Positions 8,218 through 16,766 of a stretch of DNA of 64,000 bases are shown here, piece after piece. The notes below the pieces were generated by a model, which did not search any database, was not told the DNA's origin, and saw nothing but the letters and a program-made list of their open reading frames with translations. This DNA is from Roseburia sp. Its GTDB lineage: Bacteria > Bacillota > Clostridia > Lachnospirales > Lachnospiraceae. A program made the position numbers and the translations under genes. The stretch is from positions 122,983-186,982 of the forward strand of contig JAGBEG010000022.1 of assembly GCA_017937095.1 (NCBI GenBank). Reading direction: 5' to 3'. Positions within the stretch are counted from its first letter, which is position 1. Every line of letters begins with the position of its first letter.

Positions 8218-8303
8218 GCTCCCTACGACAGTATTAACTGACAGGTTCAAAGAGTCAGGTTCCACCTTCTCAACCGTTTGTGTCCGACACGCACAGTCCC
8301 TCT
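8218..8303 (-). promoter_or_regulatory. TPP riboswitch (THI element)
   Basis: The minus strand shows the thi-box pieces in order: GGGACTG ... GTTGAGA ... CTTTGAACCTG ... GTCGTAGGGAG, ending near 8219. It lies upstream of thiC with a terminator in between. The consensus CTGAGA appears as TTGAGA here. It should shut off thiC-thiW when thiamin pyrophosphate is plentiful. Confidence 0.9.
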
Positions 8304-8423
8304 GCGATCATTATTCTATTCCTGCGTGTCCCAGTTCATAGACCAACACGCTTTGTACGTTACTACCTTATCCTAATTTCATGCTCCTGTCAATCCCAAA
8401 AACGGATGAGCAAAACGGATGAG

Positions 8424-8452
8424 CAAAAAAAGAACAGCCAATCACTTGGCTG
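8424..8452 (-). terminator. Terminator at the end of the cysE-sigH operon
   Basis: CAGCCAA (8435-8441) and TTGGCTG (8446-8452) form a stem with a 4-base loop, followed in the minus direction by UUCUUUUUUU. It sits about 165 bp after the sigH stop. The rest of 8304-8616 contains no gene that I can support; it includes a 13-bp direct repeat (AACGGATGAGCAA) at 8401-8426. Confidence 0.75.
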
Positions 8453-8616
8453 CCTTTTAGGAGAAGGTATTTTTACTATGGGGTATAGCAAAAACTATAT
8501 ATAATGTATTGGGGGGTTTTTACAGTTATTATAATAGCACGCCTTTTCAAATAAGTGTGCACAAACTTCACAAAAATTCAATCCAAAAATTGTACAAATT
8601 GTACAGTACCTTGGGA

Positions 8617-9207
8617 CTATTTTATCTTTGCCTTGATGCGGGAAAGCGCATTGTCGATCGCCTTTGGGCTTTTGCCCATCGCATCCGCAATCTGCCTGTA
8701 GTTCTGCCCCGAGAGATAGGCGTCGAGCACCTCCCGTTCCATCGGGCTTAGTCTCCCCTTCAGATCCTCCCAGAACTGCGCCAGATTTTCCTGCGCAATC
8801 ACAAGCTGCTCGGGATTATCCATACTGTCTGTCGCAAGCGTCTCCGCTAAGGATTTCCCCTCTTCCCCCATATGGGAGTAGAACGACACATATGTGTTGA
8901 GCGGCACATGCTTTTTCCGGTTGGACGCCTCCACCGCACTGTAAAGCTGTCTTGCAATGCACATCTGGGCAAAATGGAAAAAGGATGCTTCCCGGTCCTC
9001 CCTGTAATCGCGAATTGCTTTAAACAGACCGATCATCCCCTCCTGTATCAGATCGTCAGTGTCTCCGCCAATCAAAAACATGGCATTCGCTTTGCCGAGC
9101 ACCAACGGCTTATACTTGTCCAGAATATAGTCCATAATCCGGTCATCCCCGTCCCTGAGCCGCTCTATGAGCTGCTCGTCCGTCAAGTTCTGATATTCCT
9201 CTGCCAT
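8617..9207 (-). CDS. sigH: RNA polymerase sigma-H-type factor
   Basis: 196 residues. Region 2 reads DDLIQEGMIGLFKAIRDY, and region 4 reads LSGQNYRQIADAMGKSPKAIDNALSRIKAK, close to Bacillus Spo0H/SigH and as long as that protein without its extreme ends. The position downstream of rlmB in the cysS-mrnC-rlmB cluster is the classical one; the usual yacP gene between them is missing. The start at 9207 (MAEEYQNL) aligns with family members; a longer in-frame start at 9288 is possible. SigH directs early sporulation or post-exponential genes. Confidence 0.92.
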   Translation of the reverse strand: MAEEYQNLTDEQLIERLRDGDDRIMDYILDKYKPLVLGKANAMFLIGGDTDDLIQEGMIGLFKAIRDYREDREASFFHFAQMCIARQLYSAVEASNRKKHVPLNTYVSFYSHMGEEGKSLAETLATDSMDNPEQLVIAQENLAQFWEDLKGRLSPMEREVLDAYLSGQNYRQIADAMGKSPKAIDNALSRIKAKIK

Positions 9208-9316
9208 CCTGCCGCCTTTCCCGTCTCTCGTTTCGGAATCTGACGCTTTTCCATGCGCCTCGTCCTTAAAGCCTTCTCTTCCCGGCATTATCTCCCGCTT
9301 CCTGCGCTCCGTGCGC

Positions 9317-10057
9317 CTATGACATGCGCTGTCTTACGATTTCATAGGCGAGCACGCCTGCCGCCACCGAAGCGTTGAGGGAATCGATATCTCCCTTCAT
9401 CGGAATCGACGCCACAAAATCACAGTTCTCGCGCACCAGCTTGCTCACACCGTCACCCTCGCTGCCGATGACAAGTCCGATCGGTCCCTTTAAGTCCAGG
9501 TCATACATCGTAGTACCGCCCATGTCCGCGCATACGAACCAGATGCCGCGTTCCTTTAACTCCTTGATCGTCGCACTCAGGTTCGTGACCTTTGCGACCG
9601 GCGTATAATTGATTGCGCCCGCGGAGGTCTTTGCCACCGTGGCTGTCAGTCCCACCGCGCGTCTCTTCGGAATAATGACGCCGTGCGCACCGCAGAGATT
9701 CGCGGTACGGATGATCGCGCCCAGATTATGCGGATCCTCGATATTGTCAAGAAGGAACAGAAACGGCGGCTCTCCTTTTTCCTCTGCCGCCGCAAGAATG
9801 TCCTCAACTTCGGCGTACTCATATGCTGCCGCAAGCGCAATGACTCCCTGATGCTTCTTCGTCTCGGAAAGCTGGTCGAGACGTTCCCTGTCCACAAAAT
9901 TTAAAATCGTATCATGCTTCCTCGCCTCTCTGACGATCGTGCGCACAGGTCCATCCTGGCATCCGTCAAGCACGTATAATTTATCGATCGTCTTACCGGA
10001 ACGAAACGCCTCAAGTACCGCGTTGCGCCCCTCGATTTTTAATTCCTCGTATCCCAT
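9317..10057 (-). CDS. rlmB: 23S rRNA (guanosine-2'-O-)-methyltransferase RlmB
   Basis: 246 residues. The N-terminal substrate-binding part (IEGRNAVLEAF) is followed by the SPOUT knot with motif 1 DNIEDPHNLGAIIRTA, motif 2 LVIGSEGDGVS and motif 3 SLNASVAAGVLAYE. This TrmH-family enzyme methylates the 2'-OH of G2251 (E. coli numbering) of 23S rRNA. The start at 10057 has AGGAGAATGT before it. It is in the operon between mrnC and sigH. Confidence 0.93.
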   Translation of the reverse strand: MGYEELKIEGRNAVLEAFRSGKTIDKLYVLDGCQDGPVRTIVREARKHDTILNFVDRERLDQLSETKKHQGVIALAAAYEYAEVEDILAAAEEKGEPPFLFLLDNIEDPHNLGAIIRTANLCGAHGVIIPKRRAVGLTATVAKTSAGAINYTPVAKVTNLSATIKELKERGIWFVCADMGGTTMYDLDLKGPIGLVIGSEGDGVSKLVRENCDFVASIPMKGDIDSLNASVAAGVLAYEIVRQRMS

Positions 10058-10146
10058 ACATTCTCCTTTTTTCCGCCCGGAAATTGCCTTTTCCCTTTCG
10101 GACGGAATGATTTTTTTCTTCCGGCTTACCCAAAAAAGCATCCGTC

Positions 10147-10581
10147 CTATAATTTCAACTGTAGTCCGTCCACACCGGCTTTCACAAGTTCTACCAGACG
10201 CGGAAATTCATCCTTTAGGTACAGCCAGCCCATCAGCGCCTCAAACCCGGTCGCCTTGCGGTAATCGGACATCGTCGCATTCTTTGCCATCGTCGGCGAC
10301 TTGGCATTCCTGCCGCGCCGGTACACGTCCGCCTCCTCCTCGGTGAGCAGCGGAAGCAGCACCTCCATCATCTCTGCCTGCGTATGCGCCTTTACGATCT
10401 GGCTCGTCCTTTTATGTAGCTCTCCTGCCCGCGTGTTGCCCTTCGCCACGACCACAGACCGGATGACGAGATCATAGATCCCGTCCCCGATATATGCCAG
10501 CGTCAATGGCGAATAGGTACGGATATCAACGTCAGGAATGTGAAATTGTTCCTTCAGATATGAATCGATTCCTTTTTCCAT
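10147..10581 (-). CDS. mrnC: Mini-ribonuclease 3
   Basis: 144 residues, an RNase III catalytic domain without a double-stranded-RNA-binding domain. The active-site block is LAYIGDGIYDLVIRS near residues 28-42, with a later KNATMSDYRKATGFEALMGW helix pair. In Firmicutes this enzyme finishes 23S rRNA ends. It begins 2 bp after the cysS stop and precedes rlmB, the standard order. Confidence 0.95.
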   Translation of the reverse strand: MEKGIDSYLKEQFHIPDVDIRTYSPLTLAYIGDGIYDLVIRSVVVAKGNTRAGELHKRTSQIVKAHTQAEMMEVLLPLLTEEEADVYRRGRNAKSPTMAKNATMSDYRKATGFEALMGWLYLKDEFPRLVELVKAGVDGLQLKL

Positions 10582-10583
10582 GC

Positions 10584-12023
10584 CTACTCCTTATGCCAGA
10601 TGACGCCCTCTCTCGTATCTTTAAGCACAATTCCCTTCGCGGCAAGCTCGTCGCGGATTGCATCTGCCTTCGCAAAATCCTTCGCCTTCTTTGCTTCCTT
10701 ACGCTCCTCGATCTTTGCGAGAATGTACGCCTCCAGCTCCGCGTCCACTTCTTTGTTCTCCTCCGGCTTTACGGCTTTTGCCGTCGTAAGGTTCAAAGAC
10801 AGAACTCTGTCAAAATCCTCAATCAACGCAAGTTTTGTTGCATCATTCATATCATCCTTCAGCAGATCATACACGATCGTAATTGCCATGGAGGTATTTA
10901 AGTCATTGGAGAGCGCCTCGGAAAACTTCTCCTTGTATGCCGCAAAACGCGCCTCGTCCATACTGCCCTCGTTCTTCAGCTCCGCAATCTTCTTCACCAG
11001 CTTATTATATGCCGCGCTCATGTTGTCAAGCACCTCATAGGAAAATTCCAGCGGCTTTCTGTAGTGGGACTGCAGACAGAACATGCGGTAAACGACCGGG
11101 TCATAGCCCTTTTCCTGCAGCAGCGACACCGTGAGGAAATCACCCTTGGACTTGCTCATCTTGCCTGATTTGTCATTGAGGTGGTTCACATGGAACCAGT
11201 ACGGACACCACTTGTGTCCGGTGTAGCTCTCGGACTGCGCAATCTCATTCGTATGGTGCGGGAAAATATTGTCCACGCCGCCGCAGTGAATATCCATATA
11301 TTCCCCAAGGTGCTTCATGCTGATGCAGGAGCACTCGATATGCCATCCCGGATAGCCTACGCCCCACGGGCTATCCCATTTGAGCGCCTGATCCTCGAAC
11401 TTGGACTTCGTGAACCAGAGCACAAAATCATTCTTATTCCGCTTGTTGACGTCTTCCTCGACATCGTCGCGCACACCGACCAACAGTTCCTTTTCGCTCT
11501 GGGAGGAAAATACATAATAATCGTCCAGCTTCGACGTATCAAAATAGACATTGCCGCCCGCTACATACGCATAGCCCTTTTCTAAAAGTACCTCGATCAT
11601 GTGGATAAATTCCGGAATACAGTTCGTCGCCGGTTCCACCACATCCGGGCGCTTGATATTTAACTTCTTGCAGTCGTCAAAAAAAGCATCCGTGTAGAAC
11701 TGTGCGATCTCCATGACCGTCTTGTGCTCTCTTCTGGCGCCCTTTAGCATTTTGTCCTCTCCGGTATCCGCATCGGAGGAAAGATGTCCTACATCTGTGA
11801 TATTCATGACGCGCTTCACGTCATAGCCCACGTAGCGCAGCGCCTTCTCGAGCACATCCTCCATGATATAGCTGCGCAGATTGCCGATATGCGCATAATG
11901 GTACACGGTCGGTCCGCAGGTATACATTGCAATCTTTCCGTCCTCGTGCGGAATCACGGTATCAATCTTTCTTGTCAGCGTATTGTAAAATTTAAATTTG
12001 TTCTCCACTTTGGTATTCTCCAT
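10584..12023 (-). CDS. cysS: Cysteinyl-tRNA synthetase
   Basis: 479 residues, class I synthetase. CGPTVYHYAHIGN near residues 32-44 holds the zinc Cys and the HIGH-type signature, and GKMSKSKG near 271-278 is the KMSKS loop. The zinc ligands of the second set are in CSCISMKHLG and the H-T-N-E of HHTNEIAQ. It charges tRNA-Cys. It lies 47 bp after cysE under the same T-box leader, so charging capacity and cysteine synthesis respond to the same signal. Confidence 0.97.
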   Translation of the reverse strand: MENTKVENKFKFYNTLTRKIDTVIPHEDGKIAMYTCGPTVYHYAHIGNLRSYIMEDVLEKALRYVGYDVKRVMNITDVGHLSSDADTGEDKMLKGARREHKTVMEIAQFYTDAFFDDCKKLNIKRPDVVEPATNCIPEFIHMIEVLLEKGYAYVAGGNVYFDTSKLDDYYVFSSQSEKELLVGVRDDVEEDVNKRNKNDFVLWFTKSKFEDQALKWDSPWGVGYPGWHIECSCISMKHLGEYMDIHCGGVDNIFPHHTNEIAQSESYTGHKWCPYWFHVNHLNDKSGKMSKSKGDFLTVSLLQEKGYDPVVYRMFCLQSHYRKPLEFSYEVLDNMSAAYNKLVKKIAELKNEGSMDEARFAAYKEKFSEALSNDLNTSMAITIVYDLLKDDMNDATKLALIEDFDRVLSLNLTTAKAVKPEENKEVDAELEAYILAKIEERKEAKKAKDFAKADAIRDELAAKGIVLKDTREGVIWHKE

Positions 12024-12070
12024 TCTCTCTTATAATCTTTTCCATAATCTCTTCCATCTCTGCCGCGTGC

Positions 12071-12742
12071 TTACCGCACTTTGGCTGCAAGCGTCCGCAG
12101 CGCCTGTTCCAGATCGAGCACACGGTTGACGATCTCCGCGTTCTCATGCTGCAGTATGGTAAGGTCTTCCTTGACCGGATCGGGCAGATGCACCTGATCC
12201 ATGTCGTCGCGCGGAATCTTGATATTGTCTCTCTTGACGATGCGCCCCGGCACGCCGACCACCGTACAGTTCGGCGGAACCTCTTCTAAGACAACGCTTC
12301 CAGCGCCGATCTTGGAATTTTCGCCCACGGTAAACGAGCCGATGATCTTCGCTCCGGCGCTGATCATCACATTATCGCCGATCGTCGGATGGCGCTTTCC
12401 GGTCTCCTTTCCCGTACCGCCTAAGGTCACGCCCTGATACAGCGTCACGTTATCGCCGACGACGGCTGTCTCTCCGATAATCACACCGCTCCCGTGATCG
12501 ATGAAAAAACCCTTTCCGATCGTCGCCCCGGGATGAATCTCGATTCCCGTCCTGCGCGCGGCGCGCTGTGAAATCAGCCTCGCCCAGAAATAATGACCTT
12601 TTAAGTACAGCTTATGAGCCCGCCTGTAACTAAGCATAACATGAAATGTCGGATAAAGCAAAACCTCCATCGGAGATTTTATTGCGGGATCACGCTCCTT
12701 TATGACTGCGAACTCTTCCTTTATATATTGAATAATGCCCAT
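12071..12742 (-). CDS. cysE: Serine O-acetyltransferase
   Basis: 223 residues, the short form usual in Firmicutes. An N-terminal helical region ([21 protein letters not shown]) is followed by a left-handed beta-helix of hexapeptide repeats ([36 protein letters not shown]) carrying the catalytic His in HGSG and the [12 protein letters not shown] loop. It makes O-acetylserine from serine and acetyl-CoA for cysteine synthesis. It is the first gene after a T-box leader, in an operon with cysS. Confidence 0.95.
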   Translation of the reverse strand: MGIIQYIKEEFAVIKERDPAIKSPMEVLLYPTFHVMLSYRRAHKLYLKGHYFWARLISQRAARRTGIEIHPGATIGKGFFIDHGSGVIIGETAVVGDNVTLYQGVTLGGTGKETGKRHPTIGDNVMISAGAKIIGSFTVGENSKIGAGSVVLEEVPPNCTVVGVPGRIVKRDNIKIPRDDMDQVHLPDPVKEDLTILQHENAEIVNRVLDLEQALRTLAAKVR

Positions 12743-12795
12743 TTTCCACTTCCTTCTTTCTTCCAGCCAGGCAAATGCCGCCTTTCCTTCCAGAG

Positions 12796-13105
12796 AAAAA
12801 ACCGCGGATTATTTCCTCTCCAAGAGACGAAATAATCCGCGGTTCCACTCTATTAAAAATCAACTGATTTTCACTCAATGCACGTAACGTATGCAGCACG
12901 TATCCGGCTACCAAAATGCGCATGGCTCTGACGCTTCGGCTTCGAAGCGTATGCCGCTGCCCTTCACCGGATCAGCTCCCGGAGGCACTTGGGGACTCTC
13001 TTTCCTGAGACTGCTTGCAGCCGATGACAGTCTCTCTCTGTCGGATTTCTGAATCCTTACTCTTTCCGTTCTTCGCTTTTCCATCAATATGCTTCGGCAG
13101 AAAAG
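12796..13105 (-). promoter_or_regulatory. T-box leader, probably sensing tRNA-Cys
   Basis: The minus strand carries the T-box signature AGAGTGGAACCGCGG (complement of 12836-12850). It overlaps a terminator of two 14-bp arms (12802-12815 with 12829-12842) followed by six U. Upstream, GGATTCAG and CTGATCC can close stem I, and a TGC triplet at 12985-12987 is a plausible Cys specifier. Uncharged tRNA-Cys would open the terminator and let cysE-cysS and the genes after them be read. The T-box itself is clear; the specifier assignment is less sure. Confidence 0.9.
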
Positions 13106-13248
13106 TGTTTTCTTTTCCTGCTTACTATAGTTTATGCACTTCCTGAAAATTTGTCAATCATTTTCCGGCGGAATTTCACCGGCGGGATTTCACCGGAACG
13201 CGGACGCCGCTTTCTCTGCGCCCGCGCTGCCATCCCCACACGATTCCG

Positions 13249-13794
13249 CTACGCATCCCGTCTGCAGCCCGCACAACCGCTGCAGCCTGCCTCTGAATCC
13301 GCCACGGCGACGCTGCTCTCGTAAATCGAAGAAAGCGCACAGATTGCCTGCGCCGAAATGCCCTGCTCCGTTCCGGTAAAGCCAAGCCCTTCCTCCGTCG
13401 TCGCCTTGATATTGATCTGCTCCTCACTGATTCCGAGCGCGCGCGCAATGTTTGCCTCCATCTGGGCGATATGCGGACGCATTTTCGGCTTCTGCGCGAT
13501 GATCGTCGCGTCGATGTTCTCCACCACATAGCCCTTTTCTGCGATCAGCTCTGCCACGCGCTCCATCAGTCTGATACTGGAAATCCCTTTGTACTGCATA
13601 TCCGTGTCCGGGAAATGCTTGCCGATATCGCCGAGCCCTGCCGCGCCGAGCAGCGCGTCCATGATTGCATGCAGGAGCACATCCGCATCGGAATGTCCCA
13701 GAAGCCCGAGTGTATGCGGAATCTTCACGCCTCCGATGATCAGATCCCTTCCCTCGACTAATTTATGCACGTCATATCCCATTCCTACTCTCAT
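13249..13794 (-). CDS. ispF: 2-C-methyl-D-erythritol 2,4-cyclodiphosphate synthase
   Basis: 181 residues; the family usually has about 157. Metal ligands are in GYDVH (Asp8, His10) and the [20 protein letters not shown] block, with FPDTD and [12 protein letters not shown] following. It catalyses the fifth step of the MEP isoprenoid pathway. The extra ~25 C-terminal residues are Ala/Ser-rich and end in a small Cys cluster (GCSGCAGC), which the family does not need. The start at 13794 has GGAGAGATGGA upstream. Confidence 0.95.
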   Translation of the reverse strand: MRVGMGYDVHKLVEGRDLIIGGVKIPHTLGLLGHSDADVLLHAIMDALLGAAGLGDIGKHFPDTDMQYKGISSIRLMERVAELIAEKGYVVENIDATIIAQKPKMRPHIAQMEANIARALGISEEQINIKATTEEGLGFTGTEQGISAQAICALSSIYESSVAVADSEAGCSGCAGCRRDA

Positions 13795-13956
13795 TCCATC
13801 TCTCCCATGCCGCCGCAATTTCCGCAGCGTTCCTTCTTACTTATTCTGCCCGGGCAGCCGGCATTTCAATCGTACCCGCTGCCCCGGTGTTCTGTCATGT
13901 AAGAAGAATAACATTCGCGCCCCCTGTCTGTCAATTTTTACCGGAGAGATTTCACG

Positions 13957-13998
13957 GCTTCGTAACAGTTCTGCCGGAAAACGGAACTGTTATGAAGC
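13957..13998. repeat. Inverted repeat between ispF and the XRE gene
   Basis: GCTTCGTAACAGTTC (13957-13971) and GAACTGTTATGAAGC (13984-13998) form 15-bp arms with one G-U pair. There is no U-run after it in either direction, so it could be a weak terminator or a binding site. Confidence 0.5.
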
Positions 13999-14009
13999 TT
14001 ATACGCGAA

Positions 14010-14294
14010 TCACGAATAGTTCGCCACCCGGTTGAGCCAAGCGTGATGCTCAAATTCGCCCTGTACATCCTCCGGCACCGCATCGTACACGTCAACCTCC
14101 CCAAACAGCTCTTCCATCGGCATTCCATACAAATTTCCCAGCATCATCCCCTGTGTCACGGTCGGCTCGCTTTTTCCTGCCTCCCAGTCCGCTATCACAG
14201 TTTCATCCACTCCCAGAAAATCCGCAAGCTTTTCTGTTGTATACATTGCCTTTTCCCGAATGCTCTTAAGAATATTTCCAATGCTTTTACTCAT
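14010..14294 (-). CDS. XRE-family helix-turn-helix regulator
   Basis: 94 residues. The first 65 form a Cro/CI-type helix-turn-helix (TEKLADFLGVDETVIADWEAGKS with the DNA-reading helix centred there), and the rest is an acidic tail that I cannot assign. It starts 11 bp after gltA, with AGGAGG in the gap, so it is likely co-transcribed with citrate synthase and may report on the same metabolic signal. Confidence 0.85.
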   Translation of the reverse strand: MSKSIGNILKSIREKAMYTTEKLADFLGVDETVIADWEAGKSEPTVTQGMMLGNLYGMPMEELFGEVDVYDAVPEDVQGEFEHHAWLNRVANYS

Positions 14295-14305
14295 ATGCTT
14301 TCCTC

Positions 14306-15652
14306 CTATCGCTTTTCTCTCTCTACATAATCCCGCTTCGTTACCAGACTCTTATAGGACGGCCGGATAATCCGGTCAGTCGTTATCAGTTCTTCCATAC
14401 GGTGCGCGCTCCATCCCACAATTCTCGCGATTGCAAACAGCGGTGTAAACAGCTCTCTCGGAATCCCCAGCATATCATAGACAAATCCGCTGTAGAAATC
14501 CACATTCGGGCTCACACCTTTATAAATCTTCCGCTCCCTTGCGATTACCTTCGGCGCGATCTCCTCGATATTATTGTAAAGCACCATATCCGCCTGTCTG
14601 TTCTTCTCCTTTGCAAGCTGCTCCACGAAATTCTTGAACACGACCTCTCTGGGATCAGAGAGTGCATATACTGCGTGTCCCATTCCATAAATCAGCCCTT
14701 TCCTGTCAAATGCTTCTTTGTTCAAAATCTTCAGCAGATAAGCTTCGATCTGCTCTTTGTCAGAGTAATCCGTCACATGCGCTCTGATATCATCCATCAT
14801 GTTCATGACCATGAGGTTTGCCCCGCCGTGTTTCTTTCCCTTCAGAGACGACATGGCAGCGGCAACCGTCGCGTAAGTGTCCGAACCGGAAGATGTGACT
14901 ACTCTCGTCGTGAACGTCGAGTTATTTCCTCCGCCATGCTCCATATGCAGCAGCAGCGCAATATCCAGAACGCGGGCTTCCAGCTCGGAATACTGCATAT
15001 CCGGACGCAGCATCCGCAGGAAATTTTCCGCAATGGACAGCTCCTGTTTCGGTCTGTGGATGTACATACTGCCGCCTTTTTCATAATGGTTATATGCATG
15101 GTAACCATAAACCGCAAGCATCGGAAACGTGCCGATCAACTGCATACACTGCCGCAGGACGTTGCTGATTTCCAGATTATTTGCATCCGGGTCGTAAGAC
15201 GCCAGTGTGAGAATACTCCGGATCATGGAATTCATAATATCCTCACTGGGCGCTTTCATAATCACGTCTCTCGTAAAATTGGTCGGCAGCGTCATGCATT
15301 CGGAAAGTACCGTCTTAAACTCGCCGAGCTGTTTTTCATCCGGCAGGTCGCCAAACAGCAGCAGATATGCCCCCTCCTCAAAAATGTAGCGCCTGCCGAT
15401 TCCTCCGAGCGCAAGCTTCTTTATATCATATCCGCGATACAGCAGTTCCCCGTCGCACGGAATCTCTTCTCCGTTCTCTTTTCGAAAAGATATGATCTGC
15501 GATATATTGGTAAGTCCCGTCAGAACTCCCTTGCCGTTTTCGTCGCGCAGCCCGCGTTTTACACCATATTCGTCAAATAGCTGACGGTCTATACTGTCAT
15601 TTCTGAGACACAATTCCGATTGCCTCTGTGCATACTTTCCTGCCTCTTCCAT
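14306..15652 (-). CDS. gltA: Citrate synthase
   Basis: 448 residues. Active-site blocks are visible: LLLHMEHGGGNNSTF with the first His, GMGHAVYALSDPR with the second His, and an Asp in the NVDFYSGFVYDMLGIP segment. It condenses oxaloacetate and acetyl-CoA to citrate. In Clostridia it usually serves the incomplete TCA branch toward glutamate. The gene has AAGGAAGGAGACG before its ATG. The palindrome AGTTCG-N4-CGAACT lies directly in front of that site and matches the one in front of the upstream marR gene. Confidence 0.95.
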   Translation of the reverse strand: MEEAGKYAQRQSELCLRNDSIDRQLFDEYGVKRGLRDENGKGVLTGLTNISQIISFRKENGEEIPCDGELLYRGYDIKKLALGGIGRRYIFEEGAYLLLFGDLPDEKQLGEFKTVLSECMTLPTNFTRDVIMKAPSEDIMNSMIRSILTLASYDPDANNLEISNVLRQCMQLIGTFPMLAVYGYHAYNHYEKGGSMYIHRPKQELSIAENFLRMLRPDMQYSELEARVLDIALLLHMEHGGGNNSTFTTRVVTSSGSDTYATVAAAMSSLKGKKHGGANLMVMNMMDDIRAHVTDYSDKEQIEAYLLKILNKEAFDRKGLIYGMGHAVYALSDPREVVFKNFVEQLAKEKNRQADMVLYNNIEEIAPKVIARERKIYKGVSPNVDFYSGFVYDMLGIPRELFTPLFAIARIVGWSAHRMEELITTDRIIRPSYKSLVTKRDYVEREKR

Positions 15653-15673
15653 CTTCCTCGTCTCCTTCCTTTT

Positions 15674-15689
15674 AGTTCGTCAGCGAACT
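15674..15689. promoter_or_regulatory. Operator palindrome before gltA
   Basis: AGTTCG-TCAG-CGAACT is a 16-bp inverted repeat with perfect arms, ending 22 bp before the gltA ATG. The same element, with one arm base changed, sits before marR at 16192-16207, so both are probably bound by that MarR protein. Confidence 0.65.
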
Positions 15690-15738
15690 TATTGGTGAAA
15701 TAAAAACCTGCCGCTATTCTCTGTTCTTCGGAACGCCC

Positions 15739-16176
15739 TCATATTTCCCCCAGTTCCCGGTTCACATTTTCCGTCATCTTCTGGATGACCCGGTTCATAA
15801 CGGCAAATTCTTCTTCCTGGATTCCCTCCTGCAATATCTGTTTGCACTCGGTATATACGCTCGTGACCTTCCAAACGACCTCCTCCGACTTATCTGTCAG
15901 CCGGATATGCAAGAGTCTGTGATCCTCTTCATCCTCGGTTATGCGTATAAACCCGCGTGTATGGAGGTTCTCAATCGATTTTGAGACATGCGCCTTCGAC
16001 AAATGCTTCTTCTGCATGATTCCCCGCGCCGTGTCAATTTCTTTCTCTTTTTTCAGAAATACAAGAATATCCAGTTCCACAGGCCGCAGATCATATTCCC
16101 GCATGACCGGCTCCGCTTTTCTTGCAATCAGCTTCTTTAATTGCAGTCCCGACATTATAAGCTCACTTGTTTCCAT
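15739..16176 (-). CDS. MarR-family transcriptional regulator
   Basis: 145 residues. A winged helix-turn-helix is visible: DLRPVELDILVFLKKE, the recognition region KKHLSKAHVSKSIENLHTRG, and the wing ITEDEEDHRLLHIRLT with the D-x-R-type tip. The start at 16176 is preceded by GGAGACGGA. MarR proteins are dimeric repressors relieved by small ligands. It is read from a consensus promoter whose start region carries the shared palindrome, so autoregulation is likely, with gltA as the next target. The ligand is unknown. Confidence 0.9.
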   Translation of the reverse strand: METSELIMSGLQLKKLIARKAEPVMREYDLRPVELDILVFLKKEKEIDTARGIMQKKHLSKAHVSKSIENLHTRGFIRITEDEEDHRLLHIRLTDKSEEVVWKVTSVYTECKQILQEGIQEEEFAVMNRVIQKMTENVNRELGEI

Positions 16177-16191
16177 ATTCCGTCTCCATTT

Positions 16192-16244
16192 AGTTCGCTG
16201 ATGAACTTTTTTATTAGTATAACTTCTCCGCTGCTCTCTGTCAA
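16192..16244 (-). promoter_or_regulatory. Consensus promoter and operator of marR
   Basis: TTGACA (16239-16244) and TATACT (16216-16221) are 17 bp apart on the minus strand. Just downstream, at the expected transcription start, is the palindrome AGTTCATCAGCGAACT (16192-16207), overlapping the leader of marR. Confidence 0.75.
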
Positions 16245-16297
16245 ATAAAATAATTCTAAACAAAATAACTGAAAATAAACCACGTTTTTACATCTTG

Positions 16298-16430
16298 TGA
16301 TATACTACCTAATCAAATGGCTAGACAGTGACGATAAGAGCAACAAATAGCCTACTGGGTGCTTTGCCAGTATAAAAGTAAAGAAGAATCCCTCAACTGT
16401 GTTGCCGCACGGTTGAGGGATTCATTTCTT
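16298..16430 (+). ncRNA. Candidate small RNA
   Basis: An extended -10 promoter (TGA-TATACT, 16298-16306) is followed about 80 bp later by a strong hairpin (16386-16397 with 16412-16423, GAATCCCTCAAC/GTTGAGGGATTC) and a U-rich tail. No protein of credible size is encoded in between. This would give a transcript of about 115-120 nt in an otherwise empty gap. The hairpin could equally serve as a terminator for the opposite strand. Confidence 0.35.
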
Positions 16431-16521
16431 TTGTTCACATGGAACTACCACATCTTTTTGCCTATTGGCATTATAACATATGCAGTTTGGGATTGCAATA
16501 TACAGATTAGTCTTCTTACAA

Positions 16522-16562
16522 CAAAGAGCCTCTTGAACGTATACAACGCTCTCGAGACTCTT
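16522..16562 (-). terminator. Terminator after the tRNA pair
   Basis: AAAGAG...CTCTTT arms with an imperfect stem around ACGTATACAACG lie just after tRNA-Met in the minus direction, followed by a short U-rich stretch. Confidence 0.5.
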
Positions 16563-16570
16563 TTAAGCAG

Positions 16571-16644
16571 TAGCGGAAGGGAGATTTGAACTCTCGACAC
16601 CACGGGTATGAACCGTGTGCTCTAGCCAACTGAGCTATTCCGCC
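16571..16644 (-). tRNA. tRNA-Met (CAT)
   Basis: 74 nt without CCA. The acceptor GGCGGAA pairs with TTCCGCT, the D-arm has GCTCAGTTGGCTAGAGC, the anticodon loop is TTCATAC (CAT), and the T-arm has GAGTTCAAATC. The 5' GGCGGAATA start and D-loop look like an elongator, but initiator versus elongator status was not tested. Confidence 0.95.
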
Positions 16645-16659
16645 ATATTCAGATGAATA

Positions 16660-16732
16660 TGGGACCTATAGGGCTCGAACCTATGACCCTCTGCTTGTAA
16701 GGCAGATGCTCTCCCAGCTGAGCTAAGATCCC
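16660..16732 (-). tRNA. tRNA-Val (TAC)
   Basis: 73 nt without CCA. The acceptor GGGATCT pairs with AGGTCCC, the D-arm is GCTCAGCTGGGAGAGC, the anticodon loop is CTTACAA (TAC), and the T-arm carries GGTTCGAGCC. It is first in a two-tRNA unit with tRNA-Met, 15 bp apart. Confidence 0.96.
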
Positions 16733-16766
16733 ATGTTCGTCGGCTGCTAACGCAACCGACTTGATT

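Noticed and set aside
8469-8504. 8-codon frame after AGGAGAAGG
   Set aside because: Too short to support, and it lies just past a terminator of the opposite strand.
14402-15580. 392-codon plus-strand frame over citrate synthase
   Set aside because: Antisense shadow of gltA; composition rich in His/Arg and no start signal.
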